20,109 nt of DNA from JBAYJT01 sp041664965 (GTDB lineage Bacteria; Pseudomonadota; Gammaproteobacteria; UBA9339): positions 1 through 20,109 of the forward strand of contig JBAYJT010000030.1 of the NCBI GenBank assembly GCA_041664965.1, read 5' to 3'. The notes below the pieces were generated by a model. The model had not been told where the DNA came from. It did not search any database and saw only the letters and a program-made list of their open reading frames with translations. Made by a program: the position numbers and the translations under genes. Positions 1 to 6,587 of this stretch are shown piece after piece; the first letter of the stretch is position 1; the number at the start of each line of letters is the position of its first letter.

Positions 1-812
1 CGATTACATTAGGCAGAGAATTTAACGCTTATTCTGGATATTTAGAGAAAGCTAGGGAGCGTTTAGATCAAGCGCTGTCTAATTTACAATATTCTAATTT
101 GGGTGGCACAGCAGTGGGAACTGGCGTAAATGCCCATCCGGAATACTCTAAATTAGTCGTCAAAAAACTTTCGGCTTTAAGTGGGCTTACGCTTAAAACC
201 CCCAAAGATTTAGTCGAAATTATGCAAAATATGGGAGACTTTGTCGGGGTTTCAGCGGCACTTCGTTCTTTAGCGATTGATTTAGTTAAAATAGCCAATG
301 ATTTGAGGTTGCTTAGTTCTGGTCCTGGAACGGGATTTAACGAAATTGTTTTGCCAGCTGTGCAGCCAGGATCTTCTATAATGCCAGGAAAAGTCAACCC
401 AGTTATGGCGGAAATGCTTAATATGGTTGCTTTCCAGGTTATGGGCAATGATACGGCCGTGGTGCTTGGTGCTCAAGCAGGACAGCTAGAGTTGAACGTC
501 ATGATGCCGCTTTTAGCGCGTAATATTTTAGAATCGATGGAAATTTTGGCAAATAGCATGCGCGTTTTTGCTGTGAAATGTATTGCTGGAATTACTGCTA
601 ATCGTGAGCGTTGTAGGGAATTAGGCTTAAAAAGTCTTTCTTTAGCTACGCCTCTTGCCACGCGCATTGGCTATCTGCAGGCTGCGGAAGTGGTCAAGTC
701 TGCTTTGAAAGAAAATAAAACTATTCCAGAAAAAGTACGAGAAATGAGCCTTTTGACCGATGTCGAAATTCAAGAAATTCTGAATTTGGAGAAAATGGCC
801 AATATGCATTAG
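1..812 (+). CDS. fumC: Class II fumarate hydratase, C-terminal part (5' end outside window)
   Basis: Reversible hydration of fumarate to malate in the TCA cycle, cytosolic homotetramer. The reading frame is open from base 3, giving 269 visible residues of a protein usually about 460 long, so the N-terminal third to half is outside the window. Visible family marks are GGTAVGTGVN near the start and the superfamily signature GSSIMPGKVNP, the mobile loop that carries the catalytic serine. After the signature the sequence reads VMAEM rather than the TQxE of E. coli FumC, and it continues with LLARNILES and KCIAGITANRE. From memory this resembles the actinobacterial type of FumC. Aspartate ammonia-lyase is the main alternative, because aspartases share the signature and a V-x-x-E continuation. 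I am sure of the superfamily and fairly sure of fumarase. No terminator is visible in the 39 bases before the next gene. Confidence 0.82.
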   Translation, partial: ITLGREFNAYSGYLEKARERLDQALSNLQYSNLGGTAVGTGVNAHPEYSKLVVKKLSALSGLTLKTPKDLVEIMQNMGDFVGVSAALRSLAIDLVKIANDLRLLSSGPGTGFNEIVLPAVQPGSSIMPGKVNPVMAEMLNMVAFQVMGNDTAVVLGAQAGQLELNVMMPLLARNILESMEILANSMRVFAVKCIAGITANRERCRELGLKSLSLATPLATRIGYLQAAEVVKSALKENKTIPEKVREMSLLTDVEIQEILNLEKMANMH

Positions 813-851
813 AATAGACTAAAGTATAAAATAACAAGGACAATATTCCCC

Positions 852-1532
852 ATGCCAGAAGAAAATAAACAGCCAACGAAAAAACAAATCAAAGATCTCT
901 TTTTTTCAACCCATGCGCAATATCTAATTGGCTTATGGAAAGCATTAGATGCGATCATCGATGAGTATCGCACTAAAAAGAAAAGTAAAGATGCAAAGAA
1001 GCAACAAGCCGATAATCTTAACGTTTATTTGCCAAATTTGGATGAAATTAAAGAAGCTTGGTATAACGCTTCGGATTTATTGCGAATTAGTTTTGATTTG
1101 ATAGCCTCTTTTCATAAAGCGCAAAAAGCTGTGAATAAGAGAGATGATCAAGTTAAGGAACAAATGATTTTGGTTAATGCTGTCGTTAAAAGAGTTTTAG
1201 CCAATCCTAAGCAGCTTCCACCTTTGCCTTTGGCAGACTTAGAGAATCATCTTAAGTTTTTACAGTCTAGCCACACCACGTTGGAAAAGTTATCAAAGAA
1301 ACTTGCTGAGTTGTCTATTACGGTTGAACAAAAAATCAGGGAATATGGTGAGGCTTGGCGCAAGAATCAGTATGATGCTGCAGAAAAAATTGTTGCTAAA
1401 CTGGAACAAGATTTGAAGATTACTTTTAGCGAAATTGAAAAAAGTGATCTATTACACACAACAAAAACGCAGCAAGAATTGTTACTGAAATTGGGTAAAT
1501 CTCCCGTGGTTTCGCTATTGGATGAAAAATAA
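852..1532 (+). CDS. Unknown helical cytosolic protein, 226 aa
   Basis: I do not recognise a family. The protein is hydrophilic and lysine-rich, with no signal peptide and no membrane segment. Nearly all of it looks alpha-helical. A strongly basic stretch lies around residues 41-51 (RTKKKSKDAKK), and heptad-like hydrophobic spacing around residues 130-200 suggests a coiled coil. The ATG at 852 is preceded by AAGGA with a rather long spacing (11 nt after AGGA). Only 12 bases separate its stop from the next ATG, so the two genes are probably co-transcribed, and perhaps also with fumC 39 bases upstream. A structural, chaperone-like or secreted role would each fit; nothing in the sequence decides between them. 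Confidence 0.7.
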   Translation: MPEENKQPTKKQIKDLFFSTHAQYLIGLWKALDAIIDEYRTKKKSKDAKKQQADNLNVYLPNLDEIKEAWYNASDLLRISFDLIASFHKAQKAVNKRDDQVKEQMILVNAVVKRVLANPKQLPPLPLADLENHLKFLQSSHTTLEKLSKKLAELSITVEQKIREYGEAWRKNQYDAAEKIVAKLEQDLKITFSEIEKSDLLHTTKTQQELLLKLGKSPVVSLLDEK

Positions 1533-1544
1533 GGGTGAGAATAT

Positions 1545-1916
1545 ATGGCTGAGATGTTTAAGATGCGTGTTTTGGATATGTTGGATTCATATGGTCAGCG
1601 CAATCTGGTAGATGCTGCGTCTATAGACGGTATTCTAAAAACCGCTAAACAAATCTTGGAAGAAATAGATACTTCCAAACGAAGTGGTGAGCAAAAGATA
1701 ACGGCGGATTTCACAGAAGCTGTAGTTCCAATTAAAGCCAAGCTGGCTGCGGTTGCCGCAAGTGCAAAGGCCGTGCTTGCATTAAATCAGTCAATCATAG
1801 ATGCTCTTAGCGTAGAGCCACCTTCTCCAACGCCTACAACACCAAAAGTCGTCGCTTTTGATGCTAATACTTTAGGTGGTTCTAGTGGTGGTAACGATGT
1901 GGATGTTGCTGAGTAG
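1545..1916 (+). CDS. Unknown small protein with Pro/Thr and Gly/Ser tail, 123 aa
   Basis: No family recognised. Residues 1-90 look helical. The rest is a disordered tail with a Pro/Ser/Thr run (PPSPTPTTP) followed by GGSSGGND and an acidic end. The start is supported by GGGTGAG five bases before the ATG at 1545. It lies 12 bases after the 226-aa gene and probably forms a pair with it. The Gly/Ser tail recalls the GGSSSS linkers of the two giant proteins further along the window; that is compositional similarity only. Its stop lies 6 bases from the stop of the convergent helicase gene, with no visible terminator between them. Confidence 0.65.
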   Translation: MAEMFKMRVLDMLDSYGQRNLVDAASIDGILKTAKQILEEIDTSKRSGEQKITADFTEAVVPIKAKLAAVAASAKAVLALNQSIIDALSVEPPSPTPTTPKVVAFDANTLGGSSGGNDVDVAE

Positions 1917-1922
1917 ACTCCT

Positions 1923-4610
1923 TTAAAACTTAAGCAAATCCAGAAAACTGCCTTTTTTGCATTTTATCTTCGAAAAATCTCCAGAATCTAAAATTTCTCT
2001 ATTACTTTCTTCTAAAATTGCAAAAAGGTGTAGTGATTTTTTAGCGCGAGTGGCGGCAACGTAGAAAAGACGCGCTGTTTCATGCTGATTTTTTCTGTTT
2101 TCCCAATCTTTAAGATATTTGTATTTAGAATTTTCTTCTTCGCCATGGGCTTTGATGGTGGCTATGAGAAGATCGCTGCTTGAACTGGATTTTTCATTTT
2201 CCCAAAGATATTCTTGCCATAAAAGCGCTTGGTTGCTGTCTTTGCCACTTGTATTTTCTAAGCCAAATAAAAGGACATGGTCGAATTCTAAGCCTTTGGC
2301 GCTATGAATGGTCATTATCTGAATTTTCGCCGCTTCTTGGCCTTTAGGAGGCTTTAGATAAAGATTTTCAGTTCGATCTTGCAGCAGAGATAAATTTAGC
2401 GAATCTTCTAGGCCAAGTAATTCAAAAAACAGGTCGGCATGCTTTTCTTCCCACTCTTTTTGCGTTAAATATTTTGGCCCCTCCAATTCCATCCAAATAT
2501 TTTCAATGAGGCTTCGCCAATTTTGCCTTTCACGGTTCTCAAGGCTTTTTGTCATGATAGGAATAAATTTAGATAGGCGAGAATTGCCATCCAGGCTTAA
2601 ATCTAATTCTGGATAAGAGAGAATATTTTCCCAAATAGTTAAATGTTTAGCGTTGGCGAGAATGTGTAAGTCTTTGAGATTTAATCCGCAAAAAGGAGCG
2701 CGTAAGATAGCAAGCCACGCTACGCGGTCTAAGAGAGAATGCAAAGCTCTGGTCAAGGCTAAAAGATCTTGCACAGCGCTGCTTTGCCGCAGGAGAGAGA
2801 TTTTAATGCCTTGATAGGCTATGTTTTCTTTTTGTAAAAGTGGCAAAAGCTCTTCTAAATCGCTACGCGAGCGAACCAAAATGGCAATATTATCTAGAGG
2901 GAATTCTATTTGAATTTTTTGTAAAGTATCAGCTGCAGATGTTGCAGCAGTTGGTATTTCTCCCTCTAGAAAAAATTTAAGACTATTGGGAATTTGTAAT
3001 GTGCTGGTAGATGCTGCTATGGAAGCGTTAAATGGGACCGCTCCATCATTGATGTTGGCAACTTTGGGAAAGATTTGAGTAAAAGTTTTATTGATCCAAT
3101 CAACTATGTGTGGCAGAGAGCGAAAATTAGAACTTAAAGTAATAGATTCCAGCTTAACATCGCCAATACCATCTTGTTTAGAACGTAGGAATAATCCGAC
3201 TTCAGCCTTGCGAAAGCGATAAATCGATTGCATCGGATCCCCCACCAAAAACAACGTGCGTCCATCAGTGTTTTCCCAGCCTTCTGTAAGTTTTTTAATA
3301 AGCTGGTACTGGGTTTCTGATGTATCTTGAAATTCATCCACTAAAATATGCTTAAGTTTTTGATCTAAATTGAGAGCAATAGCCGTTACATCTTCACTAG
3401 AGCCTAAAACGCGGTCAGCTTCCATGGCAATTTCGGCATAATCAGAAGCATTTTCTAGGTGAAAAAGTACTTTCAATTCGGCAACTAGATGTTTTAAAAG
3501 CTGGGCAAAAGCGGCAATTATTTGCCATTCATCATCCTTGTATTGGATATCTGGTAATCTGGCTACAGCAGCTAAACTTTCGCGCCAATTTTCGTGAGCA
3601 ACTAAGCCTATAAGCAATTCTTGCATGCGCTTCTTGCGATCTTGGCGTAGCGTTTTTTCGGTTTGGTTAGTTGTTTGAGAAGGAGCAGGGAAGCCGTTTC
3701 TTAAGTCAACACTAGCGCGCCAATTAAATTCTTTGGTCAATAAGAATTGGGCTAAAGCTTGCCAAATTTTTATGTCTGCTTCGGGAAGTTTTTTTTCTAA
3801 AGGCGACAATATTTTGCAGGCAGCATAAGGGCTATCAGTTTCAATATTAGCAGCTGCATAGTTAGCTAATAGGTAAATTTCCGCAAGATATTGTTTTGGA
3901 AAATATTTTTGGCACTTGCACAGGGCTTCTTCGCTAAGTTTTTTCCAACTTTTTTCAATTGTTAGGCGTAAATTTGGTGCGTTATTTAAATTGGCAATGT
4001 GCGGCAGCCACTGCTCCCGGGATCTCAACATAGAGGCGCATAGATTTTCTAAGCGTTCGGTATCATTGTCTAAGTGCAGAAGTAAAAATTTTAAAGCAGA
4101 ATAATTTGGATCTTTTGGATTTAAAGCTTTTTCGACAACGGCGCGTACTGCGTTTTGATAGAGGAGTTTGGCCGAGGCCTCTTCTAAAATGTTGTTTTGT
4201 CCGGCCAAAGAGGCGGAGAGGGGAGCGCTGGATAGGATTTTTTGGCAAAGAGCATCGATGGTTGAGATATTAAGACGTTTGCTATATTTATCTAGTTGCC
4301 AGTTTTTTTCTTTATCGCGTTTTAAAGCGGCCTTTGCAAGTTGATTTGTATCATTGATCCTCGCCTGTTCTAAAGCTGCTAAGACACGTTCGCGCATTTC
4401 TGCTGCAGCCTTGCGGGTGAATGTGATAGCTAAAATTTCTTCGGGCGAGTTGGCGTGCGCAAGCAGGGCTAAGTAGCGTTGAACTAAAAGAGTGGTTTTC
4501 CCAGAGCCGGCCGGAGCTTGGACGATGAAAGATTTAGTTGGATCAAGCGCTTTTTCGCGTTCGGGTAAATCTTTAAGAGGAGAATTTGATAGTTTAGGGT
4601 CGGAAAACAT
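1923..4610 (-). CDS. AddA/RecB-like superfamily 1 helicase without C-terminal nuclease domain
   Basis: ATP-driven DNA helicase of the UvrD/Rep family, expected to act in double-strand break processing. Motifs run in order: Walker A APAGSGKT (residues 32-39), motif Ia ITFTRKAAAEMRER, Walker B DEFQDT (from D425), motif III GDPMQSIYRFR, motif IV SNFRS, motif V MTIHSAKGLEFD (from M766) and motif VI YVAATRAK (from Y850). The N-terminus EREKALDPTKSFIVQAPAG is typical of the proteobacterial AddA-like subfamily. Those proteins normally run to about 1,100 residues or more and end in a PD-(D/E)XK nuclease. This one stops at 895, about 38 residues after motif VI, within GSFLDLLKF, roughly where the C-terminal region should begin. 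No AddB-like partner is in the window. The ATG lies inside a dispersed repeat (4604-4642) and has only a weak ribosome binding site, but the conserved N-terminus makes this start plausible. Confidence 0.88.
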   Translation of the reverse strand: MFSDPKLSNSPLKDLPEREKALDPTKSFIVQAPAGSGKTTLLVQRYLALLAHANSPEEILAITFTRKAAAEMRERVLAALEQARINDTNQLAKAALKRDKEKNWQLDKYSKRLNISTIDALCQKILSSAPLSASLAGQNNILEEASAKLLYQNAVRAVVEKALNPKDPNYSALKFLLLHLDNDTERLENLCASMLRSREQWLPHIANLNNAPNLRLTIEKSWKKLSEEALCKCQKYFPKQYLAEIYLLANYAAANIETDSPYAACKILSPLEKKLPEADIKIWQALAQFLLTKEFNWRASVDLRNGFPAPSQTTNQTEKTLRQDRKKRMQELLIGLVAHENWRESLAAVARLPDIQYKDDEWQIIAAFAQLLKHLVAELKVLFHLENASDYAEIAMEADRVLGSSEDVTAIALNLDQKLKHILVDEFQDTSETQYQLIKKLTEGWENTDGRTLFLVGDPMQSIYRFRKAEVGLFLRSKQDGIGDVKLESITLSSNFRSLPHIVDWINKTFTQIFPKVANINDGAVPFNASIAASTSTLQIPNSLKFFLEGEIPTAATSAADTLQKIQIEFPLDNIAILVRSRSDLEELLPLLQKENIAYQGIKISLLRQSSAVQDLLALTRALHSLLDRVAWLAILRAPFCGLNLKDLHILANAKHLTIWENILSYPELDLSLDGNSRLSKFIPIMTKSLENRERQNWRSLIENIWMELEGPKYLTQKEWEEKHADLFFELLGLEDSLNLSLLQDRTENLYLKPPKGQEAAKIQIMTIHSAKGLEFDHVLLFGLENTSGKDSNQALLWQEYLWENEKSSSSSDLLIATIKAHGEEENSKYKYLKDWENRKNQHETARLFYVAATRAKKSLHLFAILEESNREILDSGDFSKIKCKKGSFLDLLKF

Positions 4611-4642
4611 GTCTACAAGATTTCTTTTAAAATCAATAAGTT
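4604..4642 (-). repeat. Dispersed repeat copy A, overlapping helicase start codon
   Basis: This stretch shares AACATGTCTA and TTTAAAATCAATAAGTT, with a few differences between them, with copies at 14222-14284 and 17441-17503 and with an inverted copy at 14517-14565. Read on the minus strand it ends in GACATGTTT, and that ATG is the start codon of the helicase gene. It lies 12 bases from the 28-bp palindrome. Confidence 0.7.
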
Positions 4643-4654
4643 ATATTTCCAAAC

Positions 4655-4682
4655 GTAGAGACGCGATTAATCGCGTCTCTAC
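4655..4682. repeat. Perfect 28-bp palindrome at end of coaE
   Basis: The half-site GTAGAGACGCGATT is followed directly by its exact reverse complement. The element lies between coaE and the helicase gene, and the last bases of coaE, including its TAG stop, are inside it. It would form a 14-bp stem in RNA or a cruciform in DNA. Neither side carries the T-run of an intrinsic terminator, so a repeat element or a binding site is as likely as transcription termination or mRNA protection. Confidence 0.9.
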
Positions 4683-5254
4683 TCTGTTCCAAGTTGTTTT
4701 TGTAAACCCGCCAATGTTCCGTTATTTTTTATCACACAATCCGCATAAGCGATGCGCTCTTTGCTGCCCACTTGGCCATTAATCATAGCTTTCGCAAGCT
4801 TTGCAGATATTTTATCGCGTTCACATAGACGCTGAATTTGTAATTTTTTTGTAGATTCAACGGTTATAACGAAATCTAATAGCTTCTGAAACCTAAGATC
4901 TGGACTTTCTAAGAGCGCCGAAAGAACTAAAACAACGCAAGGCGCTTTGATTTTTTGGAGAGCAAGGCGCATGGCAGTATAGATGCGAGGATGAAGCAAT
5001 TTTTCTAACCACTTTTTGTCTTCTGGATCGCAGAAAATAATATTACGCAGAAGTTTGCGATTAAGCTCTTTGTTAGGTAAAAGTATACTCGGACCAAAGT
5101 GGCGGATGATTTTTTGATATGGAACAGTTCCAACAGCCGTTACCTCTTTGGCAAAAACATCAGCGTCTAGAACAGGAATGCCATGTTTGGCAAAGTGTTT
5201 CGCTACACTGGATTTTCCAGCAGCAACTCCCCCGATGAGACCTATTTTTAGCAT
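4679..5254 (-). CDS. coaE: Dephospho-CoA kinase
   Basis: Last step of coenzyme A synthesis: ATP-dependent phosphorylation of the 3'-hydroxyl of dephospho-CoA, in the cytosol. The P-loop GGVAAGKS is at residues 8-15 and the family DAD motif at 30-32 (PVLDAD). The CoA-domain region follows (RKLLRNIIFCDPE and LEKLLHPRI). At 191 aa the length is normal for the family (about 200). The gene starts 7 bases after the stop of the rhodanese-like gene and has no strong ribosome binding site of its own, which suggests translational coupling. Its stop codon is part of the 28-bp palindrome. Gammaproteobacterial coaE is often beside type IV pilus genes (pilD); that context is absent here. Confidence 0.95.
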   Translation of the reverse strand: MLKIGLIGGVAAGKSSVAKHFAKHGIPVLDADVFAKEVTAVGTVPYQKIIRHFGPSILLPNKELNRKLLRNIIFCDPEDKKWLEKLLHPRIYTAMRLALQKIKAPCVVLVLSALLESPDLRFQKLLDFVITVESTKKLQIQRLCERDKISAKLAKAMINGQVGSKERIAYADCVIKNNGTLAGLQKQLGTE

Positions 5255-5261
5255 AGATTTT

Positions 5262-5696
5262 TTAGCGATTAGTTGTAGGCAGTTCAGCTTTTTTCCAAGC
5301 CGACATCCCGCCTTCTAAAATTTTAATTTTAAGAAAACCTTGCGTGCGCAGCTTAGTTGCGACAGTTGTTGCATTGCTCCCAATGCTATCGACTAAAACT
5401 AAGGCCTGGTCTTTTTTGGATTGTAGTTTGTTTTGCAATTCCGCAATATCATTGCCGCTTATTGGGATGTTTTGAGCGTTTAAGATATGCTCTTTTTGAA
5501 AGAGCTCTCGCGAGCGAATATCGATCAGTGTTGCTTCTTCATGATTTAAAAGCATAGTCAATTCTTGTGCTGAAATAGCTGGCACGGCGTTGAATTTACT
5601 GCGCATTTCTTCCAGTATGACCAGAATAATAACAATGGCAAAAGCTAGCCAAAGAAACCAGTGATGAATAATAAATTGCATAAGTTGTTCTTGCAT
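5262..5696 (-). CDS. Membrane-anchored rhodanese-like protein, YibN type
   Basis: Residues 8-27 form one transmembrane helix (HHWFLWLAFAIVIILVILEE), followed by a cytosolic rhodanese-like domain (about 42-140). Domain marks are LIDIRSRELFQKEHILNAQNIP, split by normal helix and strand spacing, and EGGMSAWKKAELP near the C-terminus. The active-site loop reads VDSIGSNA, so the position usually held by the sulfur-carrying cysteine is aspartate. From memory E. coli YibN also lacks a standard cysteine here, so this matches YibN rather than an active sulfurtransferase. YibN is an inner-membrane protein whose role is not firmly settled. The start is supported by AGGAAA upstream. The gene appears to head a unit with coaE. 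Confidence 0.85.
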   Translation of the reverse strand: MQEQLMQFIIHHWFLWLAFAIVIILVILEEMRSKFNAVPAISAQELTMLLNHEEATLIDIRSRELFQKEHILNAQNIPISGNDIAELQNKLQSKKDQALVLVDSIGSNATTVATKLRTQGFLKIKILEGGMSAWKKAELPTTNR

Positions 5697-5740
5697 GATT
5701 TGTTTCCTGTAAACGCTGATTAGGAATTTTGTAAGGGGCG

Positions 5741-5769
5741 ATTATAACCTCTTTAGAGCAAAAAGGTAA
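5741..5769 (-). promoter_or_regulatory. Likely sigma-70 promoter of the rhodanese-coaE unit
   Basis: On the minus strand a perfect TATAAT (5741-5746) lies 17 bases from a weak -35, TTACCT (5764-5769). A G/C-rich stretch (CGCCCC) follows the -10. It lies in the gap between cpdA and the rhodanese gene and reads into the latter. The -10 is convincing and the -35 is poor. Confidence 0.5.
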
Positions 5770-5772
5770 CTG

Positions 5773-6585
5773 CTAATACCCAGTAGATTCCAAGTCTGGT
5801 ATACAAGCTGGATCAAATGGTACCCTGACAACTTCAGTTTGATAGCTCCCATCGTCGTAAAGCTCAAACCAGCGGTATCCTGGCATTAGGGAGTCTAATT
5901 TGAATTTGGCAGTATTGCGAGCAAATTGCCAGCATGTGGACGGTGTTGTATAAAAGACTAAATTGCCTTGGATTTCCAGATTTTGCTGATGAACGTGCCC
6001 ACTGACGACGGCCTTGACGTTAGTATGCTCAGATAAAATATCTAAAAAAACTTGGCTATTGCTTAGGCCTATTTTATTCAGCCAAGCCGAATTGGTAGGA
6101 AGAACTTGGTGATGTAAAAAGATCAAAACTGATTTTTCCGGCGAAGAAGTTAGGGCTGTTCGCAAAAAATTCAATTCGTCATCGGGCAGCATTCCTGCAA
6201 CATGGCCTGGCCATTCAGTATTTAGGACCAATACACGCCAGTTTTGAAAGGAAAAATCTTTTTTAATAAAATGAGTTAAAGTGCTGTTTAAAAGTTCTTT
6301 ATCATCATGGTTTCCGGCTGTAACAGCAACAGGAATTTTAAATTCTTTCTCAATATTATGCAAAATTTCTTTCATCCTAAGATAGGATTTTTGGGAAAAA
6401 TCTTGCGATAAATCACCAGTTACTAACATTAGGTCGGCTTTGATTTTTTTGAGATCTTCTTTTACTTTTTCTAGTACCCTGTAGAAGGTATAGTTAGTGC
6501 TAATATTTAGTAGTTTGGTTTCTTCATTGGCAAATGTGTGAAGATCTGTGATCTGGATTATTCGAATTGCACTACTTTTCTCCAT
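5773..6585 (-). CDS. cpdA: 3',5'-cyclic AMP phosphodiesterase, CpdA type
   Basis: Calcineurin-like metallophosphoesterase that hydrolyses cAMP to AMP in the cytosol. Counting from the start chosen here, the metal-site motifs are D14-x-H16 (ITDLH), D58 (TGDLSQD), GNHDD (residues 91-95), HH (158-159) and GHVH (196-199). The whole 270-aa chain aligns by eye with the CpdA family (IQITDLH, then VTGDLSQD, GNHD, LHH, GHVHQ and PSTCWQF). The open frame extends 20 codons upstream to 6645, but that extension overlaps the cyclase gene. The ATG at 6585 has GGAG nine bases upstream and gives MEKSSAIRIIQITD, as expected for CpdA, so I take it as the start. It begins 2 bases after the cyclase stop, which implies co-transcription and probable translational coupling. 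Confidence 0.92.
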   Translation of the reverse strand: MEKSSAIRIIQITDLHTFANEETKLLNISTNYTFYRVLEKVKEDLKKIKADLMLVTGDLSQDFSQKSYLRMKEILHNIEKEFKIPVAVTAGNHDDKELLNSTLTHFIKKDFSFQNWRVLVLNTEWPGHVAGMLPDDELNFLRTALTSSPEKSVLIFLHHQVLPTNSAWLNKIGLSNSQVFLDILSEHTNVKAVVSGHVHQQNLEIQGNLVFYTTPSTCWQFARNTAKFKLDSLMPGYRWFELYDDGSYQTEVVRVPFDPACIPDLESTGY

Positions 6586-6587
6586 CA

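Noticed and set aside
1..812. Aspartate ammonia-lyase instead of fumarase
   Set aside because: The signature region allows it, but the segments around LLARNILES and CIAGITANRE fit the FumC type better; kept as an alternative in the entry.
4655..4682. Palindrome as an intrinsic terminator
   Set aside because: No T-run follows on either strand; the symmetry is too perfect and spacer-free for a typical terminator hairpin.
4492..4782. 96-codon plus-strand frame across the helicase start and the palindrome
   Set aside because: It overlaps two well-supported minus-strand genes, has no domain and is a shadow frame.
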